Shown in pieces: positions 1 to 11,512 of a stretch of DNA of 64,000 nt. The notes beneath the pieces were generated by a model that had not been told where the DNA came from, did no database searches, and was given only the letters and a program-made list of their open reading frames with translations. The DNA comes from Epichloe hybrida. Its lineage: Eukaryota > Ascomycota > Sordariomycetes > Hypocreales > Clavicipitaceae. The translations under genes and the position numbers were made by a program. The DNA is taken from NCBI GenBank assembly GCA_019022495.1, contig JAFEKR010000021.1, positions 1-64,000 on the forward strand. The letters are read 5' to 3'. Numbering within the stretch: position 1 is the stretch's first letter; the number at the start of each line of letters is the position of its first letter.

Positions 1-2173
1 TGCTGCATGGTGCTTCGAGGGAATGGCCCAGTCTGAAGAGCTGGCGGGAACTAATCGCGGCACAATTGCCAATGCGGATGACAAATCGGCGCCCCCGTCT
101 GCCGACTTTCCCCATTGAGCGGAACTGAGGTTATCCGCCGAGTGCATCTTTCTGGCTTCCATTTCCATATGATTGCCGGGCTTGCTATAAGACGAGGGTA
201 TGATGTTGCCGTTTTTTGAACCGAGGGGACCTCTCGAGACTTGTTCAAATCGATTTGCATCATGCTTGTCCAACATCGGATTCTATCGGTGATGTAGTTA
301 GCGAACCTGCATCACGGCATAAACTTGCTACAAAGCCTCGGCATCCGAGAGGAGAGCTGCTGCAATTGTCTAGACTTGCTAAGAGACTCCTTGCTTACCT
401 CGGAAGCGCCGCCGGAGAAATCCCACACATCGTCTCCATGGCTGCTGCTCGGTGGCGTCAATGCCGTAGCCCCCGTCGGAGCTGACGAAACTGCTGCCAT
501 GGAGAGTTGTCGCGCGGCTGAAGGGAGTCGGCTACCCTTTGCACTCGGGTGAGTTGCGCGGTGGTTTCAAGGCAGTCCAGGGAGAAGATGACGGAATTTG
601 TTGCCTTTTTTGAGTTGAGTAAAAAGAGAAAGAAGAAGGGGTGGGTAGGAGGCTGATGAAGCGTCGTCGAAAGGGTTCCAAAGGGCTCCTGACCATTCGA
701 TCACCTGCAATCGACGTCTGGCACCAAAAACCAGCCGGTCATCGGCGGCGAGGTCAGCCTGAAGCAATTCCTGCGAATGCACGACGGGCAAGTGAGTCTG
801 GTGTCAAGCAAATTGCAACGGGGAAAGAGACGAGGTTTGGCGGACGGGCAGACAGACGGACAGACAGACAGACAGACCAGACCATGGGTGGACAGGGATC
901 AGCAACTGCTGGAGCCAGTTGCTCATGCAAAGTTGGCAGTGGCTACAGTAACATGTGCATTGCGAGCTCCAATGGCGCCGGGTTCAAAGGGTGAATGTTG
1001 ACCCAAGGGAGTGCGCCGGGTCGGGAGGCTGGACTCCAGACTGGAATTAGCCAGGATGGGGTGACAAGTGAAGCAGACGAGGTGGTGAGTGAGTGAGTGA
1101 AAAAAACTACCAGGGTTGGCCAGGGTTGGCCAGGGTTGGCTGGGCTGGCGGTGCGGCGGAGAGGTGAAGAAGGATGGATTGGCCAGGGGTCGGTGACTGA
1201 GAGCGAAGGAGATGAGTGCGATGCGGACGATGCGGAAGTGGATATCCATTGACGGCCGCCGAAGCCATGCACCATGGCCCATGGCCCATGGCCTAGTACG
1301 GGGGGTTTCCAGGGATTCGCGCGTGATGAGACTGCCTGCAGCACTGCAATGGCAGTGATTCCTGCTGAGTCCTGACGGCGCCGTTCACTGAATTGAAAGC
1401 CCACTGCATGGCAGCCGAGTACCGAAAAAGTACGGACCGTACGGAGTAGAGCACGAACAAAAGGCGGAGCTTTTCACGGATTATTACATACAACACTTCA
1501 TCACCCCGTTCATGAGCTTATTAGCCTCCATTTGGTGAGGTGGGCTCGCCACACTGTCATCTCGCCAACATTGCGACTATGATCCGATTAGGAAAGACAT
1601 GAGTACATAGGCCCTGCTGTGCCCTGCCCTGCCCTGCCCTGTCCTGCCAAGAGAAGGTCTCAAGTGATTGCCGAGCCCGTCCAAAGGGAAGACATGTGCA
1701 GCCCGATGGCGAATTTTCATCATGTTAGTACGGATTAGCGCCGGAGGATTGTTTTGCAGCCTCCGTGCGCCATTGTCGTTCGGTTTGAAACAGCGGCCAA
1801 ACTCAAAACGAGAATCGGCTCGATACTCATCATTCTTACATATGTACGCCGTTAACACACACGAGAATAAACACTGGTGGGCAGCATTCGTTCAAGGAGG
1901 CCATGTACGTTCCCTGGCGGTGCATGCTTTTTCTCTACTATTTCCCTGTCTGCTCACAGCCCGATTCTCAGACAACAAAAACCGAACTAGACAATTCTCA
2001 TCTGGAGTCAATTTTCCGGGTCTCACCATTCCAACGACTATTCATCGACGCGCCCGCGCGGGTGTCTAAGACCTCTGTGACACATTTTTGCCCTCGACGA
2101 GTAACAACTGAGTCATTCGTCCAGTCTCACCATCGCCATCCCACCCCTCGTACCGGCACACCCGCTCCTCTGA
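1..2173. other. Intergenic region, no gene recognised
   Basis: I see no convincing coding sequence on either strand. The short open frames lack recognisable motifs and mostly start at non-ATG codons. The stretch holds a CAGA/GACA microsatellite near 848-878, three to four head-to-tail copies of a roughly 10-bp CCAGGGTTGG unit at 1110-1150, a GCCCT run near 1615-1645, and one copy of the scattered TACGG motif cluster at 1431-1448. The last few hundred bases are presumably the promoter and leader of the phosphoesterase gene that starts at 2174. Confidence 0.6.
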
Positions 2174-3205
2174 ATGACAGAACCGAAAGTACGAAGGACG
2201 AGGATCGTCTGCATCTCGGATACCCACAACTGTACCGTCAAATTGCCAAAGGGCCATGTGCTCATCCACGCCGGCGATGTCACGAATCAGGGCAGCTACT
2301 CTGAAGTTTGGTTGCTTCAACTACCCTGTACTGTAGTCGGGCTCAACAGACTAACCTGTCCCAATTTCAGATCTCCAAGGCTGTGGAATGGTTGGAAGCG
2401 GCGGATTTTGAGGCCAAGATAGTCATAGCTGGTCAGTCACAGTCCAGCCGCGATGTGTTGCCGAGTACTAAACCACGGCGATGCAGGTAATCACGACATC
2501 ACTCTAGATGAATCCTTTTACTCACAGCATGGTCATGAGTTCCACAACCAGAAACCACAATCATCGACAGAATGCAGGGGTTTGTTCACGTCTTCGCCCT
2601 CGATCACGTATCTACATCATGAGGCCGTCACGATGCGACTTCGCTCTGCACAAGGACCCCACACGCATTTCACTGTGTTCGGATCACCATACTCGCCGCG
2701 TTACGGACACTGGGCATTCTACTATGACGCTCCCGCAGATTCCAGCGATGCCTCACCACTGACCAAGATCTGGGATGACATCCCGGCCAACACAGACATC
2801 GTGGTGACTCATACTCCCCCGCGACACCACGGCGACGCAACTAACGAGCAGAGGGCAAAGGGCTGCGAGGCCCTTCGGCGCGCTCTATGGCGCGTCAAGC
2901 CGCGGCTCGCCGTCTGCGGCCATATCCATGACGGTCGAGGAGCACAGAGAGTAGCCTGGGGTGAAGATGCCGAAAGCAGTACCTATGCGGAAAAGTCGGT
3001 CTCCATGTGGGCAGATCCCGGCGCCGGCAACAACAAGCTCAGTCTCGTTGATCTGACGGCCAAGAAAGGCCTGTCGTTGAGAAGCGACGAGACTTGTGTG
3101 GTGAATGCTTCTATACTCAAGAGCAGATATCCTCACAAGGGAGGGAAACAGTTCAACAAACCCATTGTGGTAGATGTTGATTTGCCGGTGTGGGCTGCTG
3201 AATAA
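2174..3205 (+). CDS. Calcineurin-like metallophosphoesterase
   Basis: The gene has three exons (2174-2305, 2371-2431, 2487-3205) and encodes 303 aa. Splicing removes two introns of 65 and 55 bp and restores a continuous metallophosphoesterase core. The motifs come in order: SDTH near the N-terminus, HAGDVT, then KIVIAGNHD assembled across intron 2, a VVTHTPPRHH block and CGHIHDGRG near the C-terminus. These supply the Asp/His/Asn ligands of the two-metal site. Proteins of this small fungal group hydrolyse phosphate esters, but the natural substrate cannot be read from the sequence. No signal peptide or membrane segment is seen, so it is probably cytosolic. It stands alone, with no partner gene nearby. 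The family call is firm; specificity is unknown. Confidence 0.9.
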
Positions 3206-6200
3206 CGCACTGCTGACATGCGAGCCGTGGGCTAATAACTTTTGGAGAATGACAAGTTTCCTCGTCGTGTTCGTTCTCGGTTGTAGTTCATTTTACCCGA
3301 CTTACTCCGTTCACGAAAGGGGCTTGTGGTCATCGGATTGATCGATTTCATCTTGAAAAATATCTGGATGTAGGGTATGGAGACAAGCAAAATGTCGGAC
3401 CACCCCTTGATGTATCCAAGCTCCTCTCGGTCGGGGCCTGACGCGTCCATCAGAAAAAAAAAAAAAGCCAGAACACTGACCATCAAGCATTTATTCCACT
3501 CTGACTTGTTGATGTGCTGTACGGAGTACGCTGCATGTAGAGCCAAAGAACGCCGGCGCATGATTGATCAACTGACTTCTCCAGGCTCCAAATCGGGCGT
3601 GGATTCCAACGAATCTTAGAGCCAAACGTGGACGCAGTCAACAAGGCCCAAGAAGCTCGCCTCGTGTCGGGCCACGTCGTTCGAGACAACGTTGAACAAC
3701 TTGAGATGCAGGCCGATGACGAGAACTCCACAATTGGCCAGGAACGAGGCCGCTCCACGTGCCGCATTCGAGACTCACACAGTTCTTTCCCCTCACCATT
3801 CCCCTCACCATGTAATAATACGGACGGACGTACATTATCGTTATCACCTTGGCTGGCCTGATTCCTATTATTATGTATGTAGATGGCAAGGGTTCAATAT
3901 TAGCCGTCGTTGAAGATGAGACAAGCCCCACGAGAACGAGGAGGCCTGCTTTGGCTATTGCGGGATGCAGACTGCAGATATTGTTTTTTTGTTTCCTACG
4001 AGCCCCCAGTTCGCCAGTCTTGGTTTGTCCGACTTGTTGCAAGGTTGCCCTCAATTCCACATCCTGGCCGCTGCCGCCGTCTGCGTTGCCCCTCCTGCGC
4101 TCCTCCAGTCGAGACAAGACTTTTGACTGGACAACTTGGAGTAATCCGTAGGTGTAATTCCGGAGTAGCTGCCCGCAACATGAGCTCGAAAAGAATGGCA
4201 CTAGCTCCTATTACGTCCTCACATACGGAGTTAGTACATAAGTAGGCCATTGCATGGGATTGGGGAACTGCCGGAAGCGAGAAGGTCTTGGAGATGGGTC
4301 TGATGCAATCGGCCTTTTGGCACGCTCCACGATGCAGGTCCATGTGGTCGCGGATAATGCGGCCGGGCCACACGGGGCGACCACCCCTTGATCATTCGGA
4401 AATGCTGTTTATGCCGCGCCAGCTTTATGTATTAGGCCTTGTTGGGGCCCATCCCCGAGCACATATGAAGTAGGTGTACGGACTACATCTTCCCTGTCGT
4501 ATGTATGCCGCCAGCCTTGGCCGGTCATCTGCAATGCCGTGCATGCCATACCATATAATCAGCTGCCAAGATGTGTTGGCTGCCGAGGAGGCATGGTGGA
4601 CGACCGGATGGGAGGCTGGCCCCGGGTGTTTCAATTACATACATAGGCTGGCTCTCGAGAGCTCGTGGCGATGGAGAACAATCAATCAAATCAGCAATCA
4701 ATGGAGTAGTCCGTACTCCGTACTCTGTAGTTCGTGGACGAATTGAACCCCCGTCTGGCCATATGCCGGAAGGCAAGCATGCAATGCAGAACATGGCATG
4801 GGTCTGATGGGTAGGTATTAAGCTGCGTCTCGTTGCTGTTGATAACGGTTGAAGTCAAGCGGGAAAGGACCATTCATGGTGGCAGCCTGGCAAAACGTGG
4901 AGTAATAATAGTGCTCATGCTGCTTTTTTTGTTTGATATGTAATAATAACCTGCGGCCAGCAGCGGGTGGTTGCACTGTGAATGCAGAACGGCTTGGACT
5001 CGGGCTCTACCAATGTGGAAGCTCTCGAACTGAGAGAAATTGCCGAGGCTCATTTGGTCGTTCCTTTGACATGAACCATGAGGGCAGTCATGATGAGGTT
5101 ACGTATCAGCAATAGGAACAGAGTGGCATGTACTGATATTGTTTCTAGCATTTCTCGCCAATTGAATCCTTCCGTCGTCACAGCATTTGCTCTAAACGCC
5201 TTCATGTCATCCTATTGGTAGAACGAGAAGAAGCCTTTACACCGGTCGCGCTATCTACGCTCAGAGGCCGGCCGACTTTTCGCCTTTCCCATCATCCAAT
5301 TGCCGTACAACAAGACGGAAGAGTTGTCAAAAACGGGGTCAACTTCGCGAGGTCTTCAATCGCAAACCTACCGCTGCCGATGAGCTTATGTGCCATTTTC
5401 TCTAGCCGCCGTCGAATGCCTAGCCAAAACTCCTCACCATTGCCGTCTTTTGCAAATCCTTTCGGCATCGCTCTCTCATTGATGGGCACATCTCGACAGA
5501 TACGATTGCTTCCCCCATTGAAGCCCAGGCACCCACACACACATCGCTCACCGAGACTGGACGGGGCGTCAACATTCAAGCATTCAACACGGGCAACATC
5601 AATATCAGAAGCGCAGACTATAAGCTGATCGATTCTTCACGGCGACCAGAGTACATGCTCAGCCGAGTACAGCCGAGTACAGTCTTGTCTCAGTTTTGGT
5701 TTTTCAAAATTGCTCACCACGGTGCTGGCTGTCGATTTGGTCTCAATATCAATCATTCTCAAAGCTAAATTTAGCACGCCGGGGGCGTGGGCGACAACTT
5801 GTGCGGCGGCTGATAATACAGAGCTGGACGGCCCTGGACCCAACTAATAGAGTCTACTAGCTAGCATATATGGGTAGGACCGTAGCAAGCAGGAAGTGAG
5901 ACGATTTGTGGATGAGACAGATCAGAGTTAACCCCAATCCAAGACGAGTGATACGAAGGCAGATCGATCGGCCGCAAGCTGGTGCGGAAAGATGTCGATC
6001 ATCTTGAGTCTTTTGCGGGTTGATTGAAGTCACGGCTGCGGGATGCATCGTTATTGACGATTTTGATTAAATTAATAGTCGAGAAGTGGCCAGCGAGGAT
6101 GTTCGCGCAAGAATCAGCGTTGTGCCAGAATAAACTTTTTGCTTCCTTACCATGTTGGCGAGGCGAGAAAGTCAACCTGATTGAGCAAAGCACACGCGTC

Positions 6201-8669
6201 CAATAACAGCACCCTGAACCATCCCTCCAGCTGTCCTCGTCTTTTGAGCGCCGTGATCTGCTCCGATGTGAAGCACCCCGTGGCGCCCCGTGACGAATGT
6301 GGGCATGACAGCTGATGTTAACGAGGAATCTTGTTGTTGCAAGGGCGGGTCGGGACGAGCTGGCGTAGCATTTTTAGCATGGCATGGCGTCGCATTTACC
6401 AGCGTGCGCATGCTACACTCACTGTATGTAGCATGGCGTGGTGTGTTGTTCTGAGCTTCGAGAAACTATGGAATTGACCTTGACCTTGACATTGGGTGGA
6501 GCTGGAGCTTTGTCTCTTGTTTCCCTTCTTCCCCTCCTCTCTCTGTTCTACCCGCATCGTCCTTGTCTCTCCCCACTATTACGGACTACTCCGTGCGGAG
6601 AACCAGAAACACCATCTGTGGGGAGCGACCATCTCTGGACCAGTTGCATTTCTCTTTCTCAGGCGGCTGGCGAGTTGAGCTTCGTTCTGTCCGTCTCTCT
6701 TGTTGATTGAGAGCTCCCTCACCGCTTGTCCCCTTCTTGGTCGCCGGGTCAATCACAATATGCCTCTTTGAGCGACAGGGTCCAGTATCATAAACAATTG
6801 CACGCAACCTCTCTTGTGTATTTTGTTTTTAAAAAGTTTCTTCTTTTCCAATATAGCCTCCCCGACTTTGTATTGCGCAGAATTTGGGCTGTTGGGATAT
6901 TAGGACCGAGGTGCTGCTTGTTTGCTTGTTGCCTGCCTGCTTTGCTGTTGGACTCGGCCAGTTGGACTCGGCCAGTTGGAATCGTGTCGCACTCGCCACC
7001 ACTCCACCACCACCTCCGGCTCGATGCTCCCGCCTGGCTTGTTGCCACTTGTCACTCGCCCCTTCCGAATTCATAAACCACGCGCGCCAGCACTCGACCT
7101 GCGCTCCACTAGTCTCTTCCTTCAAGTTCCTTGGCATCATCATTCACGTTACTCACTCTTCTTGGTCAAATCCCCATCGTTCTGTCCTGCTGAAGCGGCT
7201 GTGCCGTCTAGCTGCAGGCTCAGCTCTTGTCTTCGTCACTTTCATTGTACCGCGCTGCGCATCACTGGCTGTATTACCTCGGGGAATACGGCTTACGTCG
7301 AAGCCGAACGCTGTTGTACGGACTACGGATTATAATAAGTCTCACTTGTTGGGCGACTGCGCCTTCTCGTCGCTTTCTCGGAATTCCACAGACTTCCATG
7401 GCATTGACCTTGTCGGTCGGTACTTGCACCCACCACTGATAACTCGCCTGCTCCACCGCTCGCTTCACAAGTCAGGACGGACAACAGCCAGGGGTACCGG
7501 TTCCAGGTACTACATAGAATAGCGGAAGCCACTTGTGTGCTACGTGCCACGACTTGATTACGTTGGCAGTCTCCTCACTGCTTTCGGTCCGGTGGGGTAA
7601 GTGCTTTTGTCCCCATCCTAGTCCGTTGGCCAATCATTAACACCGAGGTCCTCAAGGTCTTTTACATACTGCGCTCGTTCGTTCTTTCCCCGTTTGTCAT
7701 TCCATTCGACTCGACCTCTTCTGTCGCCTTCTCCGACGTTGTCCGACGCTGCCGCGTGATCGAGCCAACGAAGCGAAGTCGGGGGTTCTGGTGGCATACC
7801 GAAAGGAAGAGTCACTTTGACAGAGGCAGGCCTTGGCCGAACCTAATTGCCATTTATCAAAACCCGACTAGTACAGACAAGCGCAAGCGCAAGCGCAAGA
7901 ACCTCGACTCCTTGTCCGATTACTTGCTCACTGTTGTACGCATTATTTTTTTTGGCTTCAATCCGCTGTTGCCGCTATTAACTCTCCGCCTTCAAACTGT
8001 CGCATCCACCAGTGACCACCATCAGCTGAGCACCGAGACCACCGAGACCCTCTCAGGCCCTGCCATCCATCCCACTCTGCAGGGTGGGCTACTTCGAGAT
8101 CATCCACTGGACGAGACCACCCCGCCCTCGTCCGGCTTGGTGGTGTCTGATCCTGCCCCCCATTCTAATACTACTACGACCTGTTTCTACGACCTGTCTC
8201 TACGACCTGTCTCGTCCAATCATAGTCCTCGCTCGCCCCTGGCTGCCCGTGACCTCATCACCTTCTGAGCGGCCTCGACTCGAACCCCAACCACCAAAGT
8301 CTTTACCTCACAGTTATTAGTTGTCTTCGCACCACGCAACGTTGAAATTCACATTCGCGGCCTGTGCTCTGTCCTTGGTCTCGCAGGGAAGGCTGACAGC
8401 TTTCTCTCAGCGCCCTTTGCTCTTGCTCTCCCACCTGTTCAAGACTGCTGGCCTGTCTGCATTTCCCTAGACCCGTGCACGCTGTACAGGATCAACTGCT
8501 CACCAGGGATTCTTCGACAATTGTCAACCCGTCATTCGCCACCGGAGTGAGAAGCCGCTCTGCCGCCGGAAATCTCTTGCCCTTCGATGCCCGACTTGTA
8601 CCATATTAGACCTTGTTCTGATCCCGGACCCTCATTCTCAAGGAGTCATCTGGGCGGCGCTATATCATA
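3206..8669. other. 5.5 kb gene-poor region
   Basis: No gene is supported here. Open frames are short, overlap on all strands and lack motifs. Several copies of the TACGG/CCGTA motif occur (3520-3529, 4707-4730, 6580-6600, 7315-7332). From about 6480 the plus strand becomes rich in C and T, a composition common in fungal promoters and long 5' leaders. The right end therefore may be the leader of the J-domain gene at 8670, which would be over 1 kb long if this is so. A promoter or a non-coding transcript cannot be excluded. Confidence 0.5.
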
Positions 8670-10502
8670 ATGAGTCCTCTTCCTCCTGATCCGTATAGGA
8701 TACTAGGCGTTTCCAAAGATGCGCAGATTCCTGAGATTCGATCTGCTCACCGAAAGCTCGTCTTGAAGTGCCATCCAGACAAGGTCCAAGACCCCACCTT
8801 GAAAGCCCAAAAGCAGGACGAGTTCCAGAAAGTTCAACAAGCATACGAACTGCTCAGCAACGATTCGGAACGACAAAGATATGACGACAAAGTGAGATTG
8901 GAGGAGCTGCGAAAGCAGTTTCAAACCAAAGCCAACATTTCAAGTCCCCGATCGTCGCCAAGATTTTCGGGACAGGATGAAGCTCGAGGAACGGAGTCAA
9001 GGGCATCTCCTTTCAAGGCTAGCACAACTCCTTCTGGCGCCAAGTACACTTATACGCGGTCCTCGGATGAAGACCTGAGTCGTGGAGCACGCATCTTTGA
9101 TGAAGACCTGAGTCGTGGAGCACGCATCTTTGATGCTGCTCCTCGATCCTCTCGTCGAGAAGCGAGCTATGCGGATAAGCCCTCAAAACGAGACATGGAG
9201 AGGGAGAGGGAGCGTGAGCGTGAGCGTGAGCGTGATGCAAGGGAAAGAGAGAAGGACAGAGAGAAAGAAAGGGAACGAGAGCGTAGGCGCCGACAAGAAG
9301 ATGCCGTTAGGCGGCTTGAGAAGGATGCAAAGGAAGTCCGACGAGCCGAAAAACGAGCACGAGAAAAGCAGCGCGACAAGGATATGAAGCGAGAGGCTGA
9401 GGAGAAGAAGCGATACGCAAGGCCATATATTGAGCCCTACGAAGACGAAGTTCCCATGACAAAGTCCGACAAGAAAAAATCTAGCAGCGGCAACAACAGC
9501 AAGAAGCACGAGGAGAAGTGGGATCGCTCTTCTGGTAGAGAAGATACACCAACAGCTGCTCCTATGCCTCCTCCGGCCCCTCAGCGATCTTACACCTCGA
9601 AGGTGGACTATGCGACATCATATATCCAAGCCTCGAGAGCTAAGAGTGGTGGGCCGCCCGGTTTGCAGCGCTCAGCTACTTACCATGTTCGCACCGGTCA
9701 ACCACCCGCGCCGACTCCCCCTCCCATTTCCGGTCAAAGTGCACCTTTCGCTGCCTTGGAAGATGATGATTCACGCCGCTCATCAGCAAAGCCATCAGCC
9801 AAGCCTCGTCGTGGATCTGGGGATGACCCGAAGCTCCCGAGGGAGCGATCCTACCGTACTTCCTCACGCGAGGCACTAGAAGATCCACCCGTCGTCAACG
9901 TCTCACCCTCCGCACGTCACACTGCCCAGTTTCCCAAGACGACTGCAACTGCGGCTTCGACAGTGCCATCTTCACCTCCGAGGACCGACTTGCCTCGAAC
10001 CAAGACTATGCCTCCAGAGCCCGTACCCTACGCTCGTCCACCAGCCGGGCTTTCGAGATCTCAGACTTTCAACGTGTTTGGTGACTCGGATCCACGAGGT
10101 CGCGACCGGTCTCGCATGCAGCCTCAAATGGATCCCGAATCGGACTCGGAAGAAATGTACGAGCGACGTCGTGACAGGAAGCATCGAAGCAGGAGACGTC
10201 ACCATTCACCAGAGCAATTGAGGACTGAAAACGTCTCTCGGTACCAGGTTGATGGAGCCCGAAGCAGACTTCATAGCTCCTACGTTCGTCACATTGACCC
10301 CGAGATGGTCGAGTCCTACCCCTACTATGCGCATTCCCCTGATGCCCGGCCATCGATGCCAGTTCGTGAAACCAGCTACAGTGCCACCGCTGCGACAGCA
10401 AAATTCCCCAAGGTCAAGACGTCGAAAGCATACGGATACGAAGACGTTCAGTACAGCAGCTACTACGACAAGCCCTCTCGTGAGGAATATATCTATGCAT
10501 GA
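8670..10502 (+). CDS. J-domain (DnaJ/Hsp40) protein with charged coiled-coil region
   Basis: Single exon, 610 aa, ATG start. An N-terminal J domain occupies about residues 7-75, with the Hsp70-activating HPD motif at 35-37 and the DPYRILGV start typical of the fold. It is followed by a Ser/Pro-rich linker, then an exact 11-residue duplication (133-143 and 144-154). Residues about 165-260 are extremely rich in Arg/Glu/Lys with long RE repeats and should form a charged helix or coiled coil. The C-terminal half is low-complexity, rich in Pro, Ser and Arg. There is no Gly/Phe region, zinc finger or C-terminal substrate domain, so it is a class III (type C) J protein that would recruit an Hsp70 to an unknown site. 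The charged RE/RS-like composition hints at a nuclear or RNA-linked role, which is only inference. No membrane segment is seen. Confidence 0.88.
   Translation: MSPLPPDPYRILGVSKDAQIPEIRSAHRKLVLKCHPDKVQDPTLKAQKQDEFQKVQQAYELLSNDSERQRYDDKVRLEELRKQFQTKANISSPRSSPRFSGQDEARGTESRASPFKASTTPSGAKYTYTRSSDEDLSRGARIFDEDLSRGARIFDAAPRSSRREASYADKPSKRDMERERERERERERDAREREKDREKERERERRRRQEDAVRRLEKDAKEVRRAEKRAREKQRDKDMKREAEEKKRYARPYIEPYEDEVPMTKSDKKKSSSGNNSKKHEEKWDRSSGREDTPTAAPMPPPAPQRSYTSKVDYATSYIQASRAKSGGPPGLQRSATYHVRTGQPPAPTPPPISGQSAPFAALEDDDSRRSSAKPSAKPRRGSGDDPKLPRERSYRTSSREALEDPPVVNVSPSARHTAQFPKTTATAASTVPSSPPRTDLPRTKTMPPEPVPYARPPAGLSRSQTFNVFGDSDPRGRDRSRMQPQMDPESDSEEMYERRRDRKHRSRRRHHSPEQLRTENVSRYQVDGARSRLHSSYVRHIDPEMVESYPYYAHSPDARPSMPVRETSYSATAATAKFPKVKTSKAYGYEDVQYSSYYDKPSREEYIYA
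9066..9131 (+). repeat. 33-bp exact tandem duplication inside the J-protein gene
   Basis: Two identical 33-bp units (9066-9098 and 9099-9131) lie head to tail and in frame. They duplicate the peptide DEDLSRGARIF. The identity at DNA level, synonymous sites included, points to a recent slippage or unequal-exchange event. Confidence 0.95.
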
Positions 10503-11198
10503 AATGGCGTTCGATGCTTTCTCTGTTCTCCGTTTTTTTTTTTTTTTTTTTTTCCATTGGTCTTTTCTTTCTGGCTCATGTGTAAGACTCCTACAAACCT
10601 GAACATATACCACGTTTTCATGTGGGGTTTGCAATAACGTTTGTGTGAACCACTGGTGTGGCTTGCTTACTCTGCTTTTCTTCGTTACATTTAATATTCT
10701 GGTTTTTATTTGGACATCTTTTGTGTTTTTGACGACTTACACAAGCCGGGAAGGCTCATGACATTGTTTTTATGACGTTTTGATTTACAGGTGTGGGCGG
10801 TGTAGTGCTTTGTCACTTATTGGAACCATGGGACCCGGAGTTTGAGGCTTGTCAAACTCGAAGCACGGTGATATAGCCTCGCGATCCAAATCGAGATGGG
10901 TACCTGGTGGTGAGGATAGGTTGGGAGGTGCTCCAAGAAGCGGGGGAACAAGTGGCAACACAACTGCCAATCGACTGCTGTTGGAAAGTCATCTCATTCC
11001 ATAGCTGATCACAAGACATGTACTTGATGCTTGACAATACACTAGCCGAGTCACGAGCAGAAAGCGGCGGCGGCTCATCACAAGTAATAAAAGAAAGGTG
11101 ACATGTGAACTCCCACAGCATTCATTCATCAGGCGAGAAAAGGCATACGACTCGAAACAAGATGGGGGGGAGGGCTGGGTCAAAAATAAATGAAGGTG
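10503..11198. other. 3' flank of the J-protein gene, no gene seen
   Basis: Begins with a long T run (about 10533-10552) just after the stop codon. It then continues as T-rich DNA likely to hold the 3' UTR and poly(A) site. No open frame with recognisable content was found before the tRNA gene. Confidence 0.5.
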
Positions 11199-11201
11199 TG
11201 C

Positions 11202-11212
11202 AAAAAAGAAAA
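11202..11212 (-). terminator. RNA polymerase III terminator of tRNA-Phe
   Basis: Immediately after the last tRNA base on the minus strand is a TTTT run, then one C, then six T. This is the usual pol III stop signal and supports an active tRNA gene. Confidence 0.85.
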
Positions 11213-11309
11213 TGCGGCCAGTGTGACTCGAACACACGACCTTCAGATAGGCATCCGTAGGATTGAAGTTAACTTCAGTCTGACGATCTCCCAGCTAATC
11301 TATGGCCGC
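11213..11309 (-). tRNA. tRNA-Phe (GAA) with a 24-nt intron
   Basis: The minus strand folds into a complete cloverleaf. A 7-bp acceptor stem GCGGCCA pairs with TGGCCGC, and the discriminator base is A. The D stem is GATT/GATC with one G-T pair. The anticodon stem TCAGA/TCTGA closes a loop CTGAAG-A with anticodon GAA, and the T arm is GTGTG/CACAC around TTCGAGT. The mature RNA is 73 nt. A 24-nt intron (11249-11272) sits directly after position 37, the canonical place for nuclear tRNA introns that are removed by the tRNA splicing endonuclease. A- and B-box promoter elements are recognisable in the D and T arms. Confidence 0.96.
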
Positions 11310-11512
11310 AGATGGAAGACGATCAATTATTACGCACTATAGCTTGTTGACGGATTCAGTTGAGTGCAAGACTTTAATGTTCATGACTGCCGGAATGCAC
11401 AGATTTACAAATAAGTTTTGAAATCGCCACGGAAACACAATTTTGTGGAAACATGTGCCACTTTTTTATTGAAGTACCATCCGAACAAGTAATTTTGGAA
11501 TTCACACAGCCG

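Noticed and set aside
6884..8268. Plus-strand open frames of 130-212 codons upstream of the J-protein gene
   Set aside because: C/T-rich composition, no motifs, overlapping frames and non-ATG or isolated starts. More likely leader or promoter.
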